A DNA stretch of 64,000 bases from Ischnura elegans (Eukaryota; Arthropoda; Insecta; Odonata; Coenagrionidae): contig NW_025791676.1 of assembly GCF_921293095.1 (NCBI RefSeq), positions 80,361-144,360 on the forward strand, in the 5' to 3' direction. A program made the translations under genes and the position numbers. Shown here piece by piece: positions 48,277 to 60,631 of this stretch. Below the pieces are notes generated by a model that did no database searches, was not told where the DNA came from, and saw nothing but the letters and a program-made list of their open reading frames with translations. Positions within the stretch are counted from its first letter, which is position 1; every line of letters begins with the position of its first letter.

Positions 48277-48999
48277 ATGGCAGACGCTACCGCAGCAGCC
48301 GCAGCAGCGCCCCCGGCGGCCCAGCCGTCCGGCACCGCAGCCGTCAAGCCCCTGCCCGCCGCCTCCGCAGCATCCAAGAAGGCCAGCAAGGGCGCCGCCT
48401 CCAAGAAGGCCCGCGCAAAGCCCTCGCATCCACCGACCTCCGAGATGGTCAACAACGCCGTCAAGAGCCTCAAGGAACGCGGCGGCTCCTCCCTCCAGGC
48501 CATCAAGAAGTACATCGCCGCCTCCTACAAGGTCGACGCCGAGAAGCTCTCCCCCTTCATCAAGAAGTACCTCAAGTCCGCCGTCACCTCCGGCACACTC
48601 GTACAGACCAAGGGCAAGGGAGCGTCGGGGTCCTTCAAGCTGAGCTCCACCACGCTGAAGGACAAGGCTGCACCCGCTGCAGCCAAGGCGAAGAAGACCG
48701 CAGCCAAGAAGACCGCCGCGGCCAAGAAGCCGAAGCCCGCGAAGAAGGAGAAGGCTGCCACCAAGCGGTCCGCGCCCAAGGAGCGCTCCAAGTCCGCGCC
48801 TCCTGCGAAGAAGGCAAAGAAAGCAGACAAGCCCAAGAAGAAGCCCGCAGCAGCCAAGCCAGCGGCGAAGGCAGCAAAGTCCCCATCGAAGGCAAAGAAG
48901 GCGCCCACCAAGCCCAAGGCGCCCAAGCCCAAGAAGACGCCCACCAAGCCCAAGCCCGCGGCAGCAAAGAAGGCCGCCGCCGCCCCCAAGAAGAAGTGA
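48277..48999 (+). CDS. H1: Linker histone H1, unit 2
   Basis: This 240-residue H1 appears identical in protein to unit 1, with only a few silent base changes (for example CCC to CCG in the globular-domain lead-in). The winged helix is at about 51-123, with a Lys/Ala/Pro tail after it. The start is the ATG in ACCATGGCAG. No insertion disturbs its 5' end. Confidence 0.95.
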   Translation: MADATAAAAAAPPAAQPSGTAAVKPLPAASAASKKASKGAASKKARAKPSHPPTSEMVNNAVKSLKERGGSSLQAIKKYIAASYKVDAEKLSPFIKKYLKSAVTSGTLVQTKGKGASGSFKLSSTTLKDKAAPAAAKAKKTAAKKTAAAKKPKPAKKEKAATKRSAPKERSKSAPPAKKAKKADKPKKKPAAAKPAAKAAKSPSKAKKAPTKPKAPKPKKTPTKPKPAAAKKAAAAPKKK

Positions 49000-49052
49000 G
49001 CGACCGAACCTCGCAGGTTCACCGAACTTCGATGTACGCGAAGTTCAATTTA

Positions 49053-49068
49053 GGCCCTCTTAAGGGCC
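49053..49068 (+). terminator. H1 histone 3' stem-loop, unit 2
   Basis: GGCCCTCTTAAGGGCC, the same atypical CTTA loop as in unit 1. AATAAA follows at 49134-49139. Confidence 0.88.
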
Positions 49069-49854
49069 ATCAAGTCATACAGATGACTATTTTCCATGCT
49101 TAAAACAAAATTCCAAACTCCTTCACCTTACCCAATAAAGTTTCAAACCTTACCCATTGAAGGAAATGAGTAGATGGACAATATTCCTTCTACAAAACCG
49201 CTAATTTTACGTCAAATTAATGCACCTTCCATTGAAGGTTGTCAGATAATTTTTTGGCAGTAAAAATTTACCTATGAACCTAAGTTTCGAAAGAGACGTC
49301 TGCTGCAGCAGAAAGCCTGATTGCTCAAAAGAATGAAGTATTTGCGTTTCACATATTTGCAACCAAGACGGTCGATTGTTGAAAACAATGAAATCTTGGC
49401 GAATGTCATTGTTGCATTAGTATTTTCCGTGACAAAACTGCTGGCGGAAAACAATCGTCGCGCATGGCAACATCTCCTGACGACATTTTTTGAGTTCGAG
49501 AGATGCCTACATTGTCGTAACTCGATAAACGATTGAGTGTACTCCTGACTTTGTTATTCTGAAAGAACTTCGAAATTTCCGTTACTTATGAAATTTAAAT
49601 TGCCATTCTGTAAAGATAACATTTTCCGTCAGGAAACTGCCAGGATGCCAAGCACTCCATCTGCAAAAAAACATCTTTTCATAAGTTATATTCATACCTT
49701 CCAGTATTTTTCTATACTATTTTTCATTAGTTAATTATAATTATCATTAATTACAACTTTATTATTTTTTCATTCTCTTTCAGCTTTTCTTTATGAAATA
49801 TTATTTCATTCTCGTCGATGAAAGCAATGGGAAACAATCGTCTGTATGACGTCT
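49069..49854. other. H1-H3 convergent spacer, unit 2
   Basis: AT-rich copy of 17998-18786 with small differences. No gene recognised. Confidence 0.6.
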
Positions 49855-49870
49855 AGTCCTGAAAAGGACT
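49855..49870 (-). terminator. H3 histone 3' stem-loop, unit 2
   Basis: AGTCCTTTTCAGGACT on the minus strand, as in unit 1. Confidence 0.88.
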
Positions 49871-49910
49871 TTTGTTTTTGTGCCGACAAGAAGTCGACAG
49901 CGACGACGAT

Positions 49911-50525
<615 letters not shown>

Positions 50526-50704
50526 TTATACCATACCAGTAATATCGTACCATTTCGGAGCGTGTTGATTCGTGCTGCCGACCAGGGTACGGAATCGTAC
50601 CATTTCGGAGCGTGCTCTCGGAGAAAAATTTTGCTCGCCAAAATTTATTATATACGCTGGGTACGGGCCACCACCCGGCCAGCGCGCCATAGGCGTCGCA
50701 AAGA

Positions 50705-52327
50705 ATGGCCAGTCTCACTGCCGTGACCCCTGAGGTCACCCGAATAATGGCGCTAGCCAAGCAGCAAAGCCTTATGGCTATTTCAGCTGCACCTTCGGCA
50801 CCTGCCGTCAACCAGGAGTCTCCTGAACCTCTCCCATGCCAACTGGCCATCACTTCATCCTTTTCGGCCGTTCCCGGAGGCGCCGTTGCTGCCCCTGATG
50901 CTGCCCCTGAGCCCATCCCTGCCACCCCTGACGTTCAGCCGTCCGCCAGCTCATCCGCCATCCCAGCCCTGATGTCGCTGCCATCGCCAACCGCAGCGGC
51001 AGCCGCCAAATTCGCCCGCCAGGCCCTAAAGGACCCAAGAAGGGCCAAAACCACCTCTTCGGCGGTAAGTACTGTCCTCCCTCTCGCACCAACAATGCCG
51101 CTTAACAATTCACAAACACCGCATGACCAAGAGAACGAGGGCTTCACCCCCGTTCATAGAAAAAAGGCCGCTAGGTTAGGAGGGCGCCTAACGCCAACGG
51201 CCCAGGTGAATATAGCAAATCAATTCCAGCCAATTGCTGACAATTCCGATAATAATGTATCAACTGAATTACCTAAGACACCCAAAATGCCTCTAATTAA
51301 TGTATACGGTGTTTCCGAGTGGGTTCCGTTATACGAGGCGCTATCGGCTGCACTTGTCGTGCCGCCAAAGTGCCGCTTGAGAGGCCCTAACACCGTGGCC
51401 ATCAACACCGCGTCGCCACCTGACTACAACAAGGCCAGGAAGATTCTGCAGGAGAGGGGACTGGAATTCACCTCATACCAGGCAGCCGATGACCGACTGA
51501 CCGAGTATTGCTTCAGGGACATCCTGAGTAACACCCCAGCTGAGGCTGTTAAGGAGGCCTTAGAGAAAAAGGGCTTCAAACCGAAGTCTGTGGTGCAGCT
51601 GTCAACAACGCGGCCCACTCGGAATGACAAGAGTAATGGTATTAACTCTGTTCCCCGGCGCCTCACGCCAGTTTATCACGTTATTTTTACGCGAGAGTCA
51701 CAAAACATTAATCTTGAAGTACCGTTTTATTTGCTTGGTATGCGAGTAAAAGTGTCTCCTTTCCAAAAGTCTAAAGGCGTGCTCCAGTGCCACAAGTGTC
51801 AGGGTTTCGGGCATAGCAAAAACTATTGCAACATTCGGCCACGTTGTGTCAAGTGCGCCGGACCGCATGAGACGGCCGTATGTATAAAAGACAGCCGCAC
51901 TCCCGCTAAGTGTGTAAATTGCTGTGGTGACCACACAGCCAGTTACCGCGGCTGCAAAGCTTTTAAGTTTGCGCAGGCGCAGAAATTGGCTCGCGAAAAA
52001 AAGAATTCCCAAGGATCAGCCCGAGGGATCGCTTTTCAACCCGCTCCCATTCCTACCTTCAACCCTTGGTCACGAAGTCCCGAAAAGGACCAAGATGGCT
52101 ACCCCTCTCTAACCCAGCCTCGCCCAAGACCTACTCCCACTGTACCCCAGCCGGCATCCGCCGACACTCAATCTTGCCCGACCCAACAACCCGCAAATAC
52201 TTCCTCCGACAACCTTTTCACCTTCTTCTTGACCATCAGTGATCAATTGAGTCTTCTAAAGACGACCAATGAGAAGAAATTGTTTCTTCTCAGGCAGATG
52301 TGCGCACTGCTCGAGAATGACAATTAA
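50705..52327 (+). CDS. Element 2 ORF1: Gag-like RNA-binding protein
   Basis: This 540-residue protein has an Ala/Pro-rich N-terminal third. An RRM-like pre-CCHC domain covers about 255-355 (EYCFRDILSNTPAEAVKEAL, then LLGMRVKVSPF). Three CCHC knuckles lie at about 362-418 (CHKCQGFGHSKNYC, CVKCAGPHETAVC, CVNCCGDHTASYRGC). The tail is Pro/Gln-rich. It should package the element RNA. The start is a clear ATG about 220 bp into the element. It differs strongly in sequence from element 1 ORF1 but shares the same domain order. Confidence 0.92.
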   Translation: MASLTAVTPEVTRIMALAKQQSLMAISAAPSAPAVNQESPEPLPCQLAITSSFSAVPGGAVAAPDAAPEPIPATPDVQPSASSSAIPALMSLPSPTAAAAAKFARQALKDPRRAKTTSSAVSTVLPLAPTMPLNNSQTPHDQENEGFTPVHRKKAARLGGRLTPTAQVNIANQFQPIADNSDNNVSTELPKTPKMPLINVYGVSEWVPLYEALSAALVVPPKCRLRGPNTVAINTASPPDYNKARKILQERGLEFTSYQAADDRLTEYCFRDILSNTPAEAVKEALEKKGFKPKSVVQLSTTRPTRNDKSNGINSVPRRLTPVYHVIFTRESQNINLEVPFYLLGMRVKVSPFQKSKGVLQCHKCQGFGHSKNYCNIRPRCVKCAGPHETAVCIKDSRTPAKCVNCCGDHTASYRGCKAFKFAQAQKLAREKKNSQGSARGIAFQPAPIPTFNPWSRSPEKDQDGYPSLTQPRPRPTPTVPQPASADTQSCPTQQPANTSSDNLFTFFLTISDQLSLLKTTNEKKLFLLRQMCALLENDN

Positions 52328-54989
52328 TCGACTCGGCGGTATTAACTTATTCTGTTGGAATTGCAACGGTATCCGACGCCGCCAACAGGAGTTTCTAAAT
52401 TTCATAAATTCTGGCACTTTTGATGTGATCGCCCTTCAGGAGACGCATCTAATTCCCTCACAACATATTCATATTCCCAATTTCAAACTCTATCGGCGTG
52501 ATCGCTCGAACCGTAGCGGTGGAGTGTTGATCGCAGTAAAATCCACCATCAAACATAAAGCACTGCCTTCGCATGCCTTTAGCACATTAGAAACCATTGG
52601 TATTTCTATTCCTACTCCAACGGGCGATTTTTATATGTATTCTGTTTACCAACCCGCGGCCAAACCTCTCCAGCGTGACGAAGTTTGTTTCTTGTTATCC
52701 GCCGACGAAAAAATCATCGCTGCAGGCGACTGGAATGCAAAGCATGTAGATTGGGGCTGTCAACGCACTAACGCGCGTGGGACGATTCTTAACAGTTTCG
52801 TCTCTGATGGCGCGTGTAATGTCGAAGTGCCGCTCACGGCGACACACGTTGATTCCTTTGGCAACATGGATATTCTCGATCTCTGCGTGACAAAAAATAT
52901 CCACCGAATTTCTACTCCCAAAGTAATTGACGATCTTTCCAGCGACCACTTCCCGATCCAAATGCATGTTTGGTGTTCGCCTGAAGAGTTCACTCCGTCA
53001 CCTTCAGTGAAAACCAATTGGCAATTTTTTGTCAATCATTCTAACGATTCCTTTTCCCAAATTCCAATCCCAACCTTAGCCACCCCTGATGCAATTGACG
53101 CGCATGTCGAGTTAATAACATCTAAACTCCTTGACGCCCATGCCCTTGCTTCCCTTCCATACTTCCGGCCACCGGCCGATCCAAATATCCTTCCTGACCA
53201 TATCCTTGAACTCATGAAGGAACGAAACCGAATGCGTAGACGATGGATTCGGAGACATGACGTTACTGACAGAAAACTTTACAATTTTCTTGCCGCTCGA
53301 GTGAAGCAAGAAATTGCACGACATCGTAGGGAATTATGGATGAACAAAATTAATTCTCTTTCTGTTGACGACAACTCCATTTGGAAGTTGGCGCGTTCCC
53401 TGACTAAAAAAGGGCCGTTTCAGGTTCCTTTGCGACAAAATGACATGTTCATCCATGACGCTAAGGACAAAGCAGAGATCTTAGCTGACGCCTTTCAGGC
53501 CACAATGACACTAAAAGCTGATTGGTCGGTGACTGACGACGACCAAGAAGCAGAAATAGAGTATTCAGCACTTGCAAATACTCCTACTCCTCCATTCATT
53601 CCTGCGACTGAGACTGAATTGAGATTACTCATCAAGTATCTCAATCCAAGAAAAGCGTCTGGACTCGACGAGGTGTCGAACAGACAGCTGATGAATGCAC
53701 CAAGACCTGTCATTCTCCATCTCCTAGCGCTGTTTAATAACTGCATGGCCGCCAGTTATTTTCCATCTGCATGGAAAGCAGCGCGCTTAGTCCTCATTCC
53801 TAAACCCGGCAAAGACCCTTCCATTCCTCTAAACCGCCGCCCAATTTCCTTACTTTCGAACATCTCAAAAATGTTCGAAAAAATCATCAAAACCCGTCTC
53901 GACCTTTACTTACGGACAAATGACGTTCTCCGCCCGGAGCAAATGGGATTCCGTAAAGGAATCTCAACTTTGCACCAAGTCCTAAGACTAGCTGAATTTG
54001 TTGCCCAAGGTTATCAACGCCGTATGTATACGGCAGTGGTTTACCTCGATGTCGCCAAGGCCTTCGATCAAGTGTGGCACAAGGGCCTAATTCTTAAGCT
54101 TTGCAGGGCAAACATTCCGCCCGATCTCTTGAAACTCATACAGAGTTTCCTGCACGAGAGAATATTCCAGGTAGCTGAAAGCGGTGAATTGTCGCAAGCG
54201 AGAGAAACAAACTGTGGCGTTCCCCAGGGCGCCATTTTGTCACCAACAATCTTCAACCTCTATGTCAATGACCTTCCTTCTTCTCCACAAACTCAAACTT
54301 TCATGTTTGCCGATGATACCGCAATAGCGGCTCAATCCTGGAGCGGCATTTACGCTTTGCGTAAACTTCAAACCCATCTTTCTCTTCTTGAAAAGTGGAC
54401 TGTTTCGTCGAAGATGACAATCAACGCTGCCAAAAGCAGTCTTGTCGTCTTTCAACGACGAAAAAAACCTATTTCCAATTCCCTTACCTTTAATTCCTGC
54501 AAAGTACCAATGGTTTCAAAACACAAATTCTTAGGGTTACATTTCGACTCCAAATTACTCTGGTCCGCGCACGTAAAGCAAGCCTTGAAATCAGCAACAG
54601 CAACTAGGATAGCTCTTAGTTGCTTTCTAAATTCGCGATCTGCGATCGCTAGAAAGGACAAGGTGACGCTGTACAAATCCTACATTCGACCTCGGCTGCT
54701 TTACGGGTGCGAAGTGTTCGGCAGCACTTCCCTTACGAATATCAAACGCTTAGAAACATTCCAAAATCGTACTCTGCGCTACATCACAAACCAACGTAGA
54801 CTCATACCAATTACCGAAATAAGACGCGCTCACAAGGTACCCAAGATACACGAGTTCATCAAGTCACAAGCTGTGCGACTTCAGAACTCCCTTTCACGCA
54901 ACCCGCTCACAAAAACTCTATGGGATTACCCAGTACATTTTAAACGCTTCAAAAGCTACAGACTTCCAAAAGAAATATTATTTCGCTAA
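52317..54989 (+). CDS. Element 2 ORF2: AP endonuclease and reverse transcriptase
   Basis: From the ATG that overlaps the ORF1 stop (ATGACAATTAA) this is 890 residues. An upstream in-frame ATG at 52269 would add 16. The endonuclease shows FCWNCNG (Asn15), QETH (Glu42), AGDWNAKH (Asp138, Asn140) and SSDHFP (Asp210, His211). The reverse transcriptase shows NPRKASGLDEVSN, RRPISLLSNISKMFEK, YLDVAKAFDQVWH (Asp578), GVPQGAILSPTIFNLY and FADD at 664-667. No RNase H is seen. The frame is intact with all catalytic residues. Confidence 0.93.
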   Translation: MTINRLGGINLFCWNCNGIRRRQQEFLNFINSGTFDVIALQETHLIPSQHIHIPNFKLYRRDRSNRSGGVLIAVKSTIKHKALPSHAFSTLETIGISIPTPTGDFYMYSVYQPAAKPLQRDEVCFLLSADEKIIAAGDWNAKHVDWGCQRTNARGTILNSFVSDGACNVEVPLTATHVDSFGNMDILDLCVTKNIHRISTPKVIDDLSSDHFPIQMHVWCSPEEFTPSPSVKTNWQFFVNHSNDSFSQIPIPTLATPDAIDAHVELITSKLLDAHALASLPYFRPPADPNILPDHILELMKERNRMRRRWIRRHDVTDRKLYNFLAARVKQEIARHRRELWMNKINSLSVDDNSIWKLARSLTKKGPFQVPLRQNDMFIHDAKDKAEILADAFQATMTLKADWSVTDDDQEAEIEYSALANTPTPPFIPATETELRLLIKYLNPRKASGLDEVSNRQLMNAPRPVILHLLALFNNCMAASYFPSAWKAARLVLIPKPGKDPSIPLNRRPISLLSNISKMFEKIIKTRLDLYLRTNDVLRPEQMGFRKGISTLHQVLRLAEFVAQGYQRRMYTAVVYLDVAKAFDQVWHKGLILKLCRANIPPDLLKLIQSFLHERIFQVAESGELSQARETNCGVPQGAILSPTIFNLYVNDLPSSPQTQTFMFADDTAIAAQSWSGIYALRKLQTHLSLLEKWTVSSKMTINAAKSSLVVFQRRKKPISNSLTFNSCKVPMVSKHKFLGLHFDSKLLWSAHVKQALKSATATRIALSCFLNSRSAIARKDKVTLYKSYIRPRLLYGCEVFGSTSLTNIKRLETFQNRTLRYITNQRRLIPITEIRRAHKVPKIHEFIKSQAVRLQNSLSRNPLTKTLWDYPVHFKRFKSYRLPKEILFR

Positions 54990-55069
54990 TACCGAATTCT
55001 TTCCTATGTCTTTTCTTTCAAAATAATTAGTAGTATTGTATTGTTGTTGAAAAAATAAGAAAATATACT

Positions 55070-55225
55070 TAAAACAAAAAAAAATATATAAAATTGTTCA
55101 AAATCAAGCAAAAAAAAATAATAAAAACTTGATAAAATGTACAAAAAAAAATAATAAAATGAACAAAATGCATTGTATGCAACAAAAAAATGATAAAATT
55201 GTGTAAAAATCAAAAAAGAAGTGTC
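55070..55225 (+). other. A-rich tract in element 2 3' UTR
   Basis: Repeated AAAAAAATAATAAAA-type runs. This could be a degenerate tail of an older 3' end followed by later sequence, or simply part of the 3' UTR. It matters because the H4-proximal 300 bp lie beyond it. Confidence 0.5.
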
Positions 55226-55367
55226 ATAAAAATATTTGAAATGTCATTTTGGGGCCACTCAGGGCCGTTTCACGGCTTCAGTCGCCGTTAGTATGTAGTC
55301 TTGTTAACTTTAGAGTGCTTTTGCACATGCTCACTAGAAGCCTGTCTTTCTAATTCTCCTTCACTAA

Positions 55368-55883
<516 letters not shown>

Positions 55884-55942
55884 ATTTCCATCGCGGCAGC
55901 AGCCCATTACATCTGGCAGCTGCAGCATCATCGAATAACAAA

Positions 55943-55958
55943 GGTCCTTTTCAGGACC
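55943..55958 (+). terminator. H4 histone 3' stem-loop, unit 2
   Basis: GGTCCTTTTCAGGACC, as in unit 1. Confidence 0.92.
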
Positions 55959-56778
55959 ATAGAACATGCAGGATATTATTTGCCATTGCTTACACTCGTC
56001 GCAATCACAGAAATGTGATGTCATCGATAATACATGAGAACTAAGGTACTGGTTGAGTAAAGAAAAAAAAAATTGATGGAATTGTCACATGACAAGTTAC
56101 TATTATGCGAGTAAACCAAATACTTTCATTCATATTGAAAGTTGATTGAGTAAACTGCTGAGGGACGATCAATTTGTTTCTATTTCTTAATCCAACCCAT
56201 ATTACCGACTTCAACAATAATGGTCACTAAGTGTTCTATTTCCGGTAGTTATTGTTACATTTTACAGCGGCACAAGCCGTTAACAATGTCGTCCATTGAT
56301 AGTGTTACTTAGCAACGACCAAACGCCTTCGTCGATTTTCAAACAATTCTTCGACCGAATGCGGTGACTATGACACATTGTTATACATCGCCTATCTGTT
56401 GCTTAGAAACGCACTGCTGCCAACATATTTTCAAACTGCTACATAGCATTCGGACTTTTTGGATATCCATTCAAATGTTCCTTTTACAAGGCGAAGCTAT
56501 GGTATTGCAACATGTTTTTCCCCCATCATAATACTAATCCCTTAATTACTATTCATTCATCATCACAGTTTCTCTAACTCTGTTGGTATGCTTTCGTCAC
56601 ACTTGCTATCGTTCTATTATGTTATAATTTTCAAATTTTATAACCACTTGACAACTCGATCCACGACCTCTCCACCAGAGAAACAGAAAGTAATTTCTAG
56701 ACTTTTTATGTGCACATTCTGGGAAGAGTACCAAATTCTTTGACATAGTCGTAAGACTGACAGACCTAGATGGTTTGC
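55959..56778. other. H4-H2A convergent spacer, unit 2
   Basis: Diverged copy of 24260-25158 with many substitutions and indels. No gene recognised. It is part of the block where the two units differ most. Confidence 0.6.
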
Positions 56779-56794
56779 GGTCCTAAAAAGGACC
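56779..56794 (-). terminator. H2A histone 3' stem-loop, unit 2
   Basis: GGTCCTTTTTAGGACC on the minus strand, as in unit 1. Confidence 0.92.
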
Positions 56795-56827
56795 ATTTTT
56801 TTTATTCTCTTCGTAAGAAGAGAACGC

Positions 56828-57418
<591 letters not shown>

Positions 57419-57790
57419 ATGCCACCCAAGACTAGCGGAAAGGCTGCCAAGAAGGCCGGCAAGGCCCAGAAGAACATCTCCAAGGGAGACAAGAAGAAGA
57501 AGCGCAGGAGGAAGGAGAGCTACGCAATCTACATCTACAAGGTCTTGAAGCAGGTCCACCCTGACACCGGTATCTCCTCCAAGGCCATGAACATCATGAA
57601 CTCCTTCGTCAACGACATCTTCGAGAGGATCGCCGCCGAGGCTTCCCGTCTCGCTCATTACAACAAGCGCTCCACCATCACCTCCAGGGAGGTGCAGACC
57701 GCCGTCAGGCTCCTGCTCCCCGGTGAACTGGCCAAGCACGCCGTGTCTGAGGGCACCAAGGCTGTGACCAAGTACACCAGCTCCAAGTAA
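57419..57790 (+). CDS. H2B: Histone H2B, unit 2
   Basis: This complete 123-residue H2B has the same protein as unit 1, with only a few silent changes (AAGGTC for AAGGTG, CATTAC for CACTAC). Its promoter is intact, with a well-spaced TATA box and initiator, so this is the copy most likely to be normally expressed. Confidence 0.97.
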   Translation: MPPKTSGKAAKKAGKAQKNISKGDKKKKRRRKESYAIYIYKVLKQVHPDTGISSKAMNIMNSFVNDIFERIAAEASRLAHYNKRSTITSREVQTAVRLLLPGELAKHAVSEGTKAVTKYTSSK

Positions 57791-57821
57791 ATTACTTGGT
57801 AGCGCCCCAACGGCCCTTTTT

Positions 57822-57837
57822 AGGGCCCTACATCATT
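57822..57837 (+). terminator. H2B histone 3' stem-loop, unit 2
   Basis: GGCCCTTTTTAGGGCC, as in unit 1. Confidence 0.92.
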
Positions 57838-58731
57838 CAGTGTGATGTTTCCATTGCTTACTTCAACGACAAAAACGAAGTTCCACTTTAAAATTCACAA
57901 CGGTAGTCCATATCTCATTTTCAGTGCTCAGAAGGTCCTAATTGTTATGATTACTCCTTGGTTGCCATAGCAACAGATTGTTGATCATTCATCAGTTATT
58001 TCATTCCAACAGTCGGTGATTGTTGGCGTCGCATTGTCAAAGCGAAGTGTGACGGTGTCTCCGGGCTCTCTCAAATGTTCAAGTTCAAAAATCGTTTTTC
58101 CACGAGCATAACAGATACAATGTTCCCACAAATTAATAATTTATGCAACATTATTTTCTCTTTCCTTATCTTCATGGCAGATGTTTTTCCTTTCCCTCTA
58201 TCGCGTACATGAATTTCTACTATCGCTATATGTAAAGTCCTCCGTAACGTCTCCACAGTTCCTCGTTGCATGACAATCCGTCCAGTGCGTTCAAATTTTG
58301 TCTACTTGCAGCCGCACGAGACGATCGTTAACGTTATTTCCTTGTTATGACAACAAAAGGCACTTTGTAACTCAGAAAACTGGTGGGACTGTTTCTCTTA
58401 CGTCAAACCGTTTGTCCGTTATTCCATCATTTTCAGTTCACTCCATATTCCACGTTGGCAGCCCATTGTAATCCATCTTCGAAAGCCTCTACTTTGTCAC
58501 GGGAGGTCCGCGCTTCAGCTGTCTTCCTTTCCGCAACATTTATGAAAACTAACTCTTACAGATCCATTTCCGAAACTGATACTTTTGAAATGGAAATTTT
58601 TTATGCGCCGTTGATGCTCAATTTCATTCCTGTATGACATTTCACTCCAAATTGTTACAAAGTCAGATAGTGAACTATCGAATCTAATCACCGAATGAGT
58701 ATAACATTCTTCAAAAGCCATACATATCTTC
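57838..58731. other. H2B-5S-A spacer, unit 2
   Basis: Near-identical to 28990-29889, including the palindrome and TATAA element before the 5S start. No gene recognised. Confidence 0.6.
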
Positions 58732-58746
58732 GCCAACGGCCATACC
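58732..58746 (+). pseudogene. 5S-A rRNA gene interrupted after nt 15 (5' fragment), unit 2
   Basis: GCCAACGGCCATACC matches nt 1-15 of the intact 5S at 29890. The next bases (GGACGG) no longer match and belong to a retrotransposon. The internal Pol III promoter (nt 50-97) is therefore not present here. The rest of the gene should lie beyond the element, past the window end. Confidence 0.9.
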
Positions 58747-59171
58747 GGACGGACGTGTTTGCGGAGCGCTCTGCTAGCCCGAACGCGAGATAAGACACCC
58801 GGCCGGGAGGCCTGCCTCGGCCGCCCGCGCGAGGCGACGATCGCCCGTTCTGGCGATCGTCTTTTGTTTTTTCGTGTGTTTGACGATCGGAAAAAATTTC
58901 CGGAGCAACCATGTGATTTCTGTTTTTTCTCTCTACCGACCTACGGGCTATAGTTTAGCCACAGTGAAACAGTGTTTGAAGGTTTTTCTTTAGTTTATTC
59001 TACGAGTGGTGATTAAGTTACTTTTTTCTTTGTTTTGGTGAGTAGCGGAGTGTGCTCGCCCCTGCCTGCGCGCAGTCTGCGCCGGGCAGGATTATCATCA
59101 GCGATCCCCTTTTTTCTTTCTCCCCAATTTGTTTCGTGTTCTTCCCCCCCCAATGTGCTTATGTTAGTGTG

Positions 59172-60631
59172 ATGATGGAAGTCAATCGCACTAACACGAT
59201 CGTCATCACGACGGAGGAAACGGCGAGATTCGCTACACCGCTGGAGGCGCACGTTTTTGTAAAGAAGACGTTGGGCCTCGCGGTGGAGGATGTCGACGGT
59301 ATTCAGATCGGTTATAACCGAAGGAACATATATTTGAAGTTGAAAAATGAAATTATCCTGAAGAAGGTCTTAGAAATGAAAACGAGAACGCTACCTTTTC
59401 CCACCCAGGAGGGAAAAATCATGACGGCCAACATAGACTCCACGGACGACGCCCCTGTCCTCGTAAAAATCATGTGCCTGCCGCTAGAGATGCCCATCGC
59501 AGTGGTCACCGATGAGCTCAGGCGATTTGGCGACATCAAATCATGCTGGGAAGGGGTGTGGAGGGGCAAGGACCTCCTCGGTGGCACCAGAACTGGCACC
59601 TTTTTTGTAAAAATGGTTGTTAAAGCAATATCCCCTCCTACCTCAACTTCAGAGGCCACAGGGCCCTGATACTCTACGAGGGGCAAAAAAAGACGTGTGC
59701 CCGGTGCCACGAGGAGGGCCACGTTCGTAAGAACTGTCCGCGAAACGACTTTGGAAGGCGTTTTGCGGATGTGGCAGCCCGTTCCCCCTCTGCACCCGCG
59801 GACGACGAAGAGACAACAGCTGACATCGCCCAGCATCTTTCAACGATGGAGGATGAACCGTCGAAGCCTATCCCTCCAAATCCGAAGAGACCCCCTTCCC
59901 CCGGCTGACATCATCCCTGACCTCAACCCCGACAGCTCAAAAAGCAGAAAATAGCCGACGAGGCCTCAAAGGTCTCATACTATACGCCCACAGAATATCC
60001 CCCCCTCCCCCAACGAGTGCCGGCCCCTGACCATACAAATCGTCATATCCTCGCGTCTGTTCGGGTCATCGAGTCCTTTGACCAGCAGACCGACGACGAA
60101 GGCGACCCAAAGTCTTCCAAAGAAGCGCTGATGGACACCAGCGGTGCGGAACCTGCTACAGAACACGTGGCAGATAACGCAGCGGAATATGAGGGTGAAA
60201 TAATAGAAGACCTTTTCACCCCAAACGAAGTAATTACCATCAGCACCGTCACTTCCCCCTCTACCTCCCCTACCTCCCTTTCCCTTCACAACTCCTTCTC
60301 CGACCTCTCGCATATCAGCGAGAGCGACCCCATCCCATCCCTCACCCTCGACATGGCGGAGAAAGGCGACCGGCAGGCGACGACCTCCCCCACACGCTCG
60401 CCGTCCCACGGAGCTGTCCCTCCCAGCGGGAGTCTAAGTGGCAGCGATGCCGAACCGGAGCGGGGTGTGGGAGAAGGCGGAAGCAGCCAAGAGCAGCCGA
60501 CGGATTCTCGACGCTCACGCCGCCGATCCCATAACGGGTCGTCGAGACGAAAGAGCAAACAAAAGACGGAAGACGTGCCCCCCTTCTTCAAGTTCGATTC
60601 CCACGTGAGTCTTTCTTCCCACTGGCCCGTA
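59172..60631 (+). pseudogene. Element 4 ORF1 (frameshifted Gag-like protein)
   Basis: From ATG 59172 the frame codes for an N-terminal segment and an RRM-like stretch (VKIMCLPLEMPIAVVTDELR at about residues 97-116). A shift near 59627 follows, where an AT appears duplicated. The CCHC knuckle CARCHEEGHVRKNC is then read in another frame at 59696-59737. Two more shifts near 59895 and 59945 lie in runs of C and A. A long acidic, Ser/Thr-rich stretch follows to about 60600 and flows without a stop into ORF2. The homopolymer setting means some shifts could be assembly errors. Confidence 0.7.

Noticed and set aside
55246-55290. GGGGCCACTCAGGGCC as another histone stem-loop
   Set aside because: The stem does not pair as the six-base histone form and there is no histone gene upstream of it.
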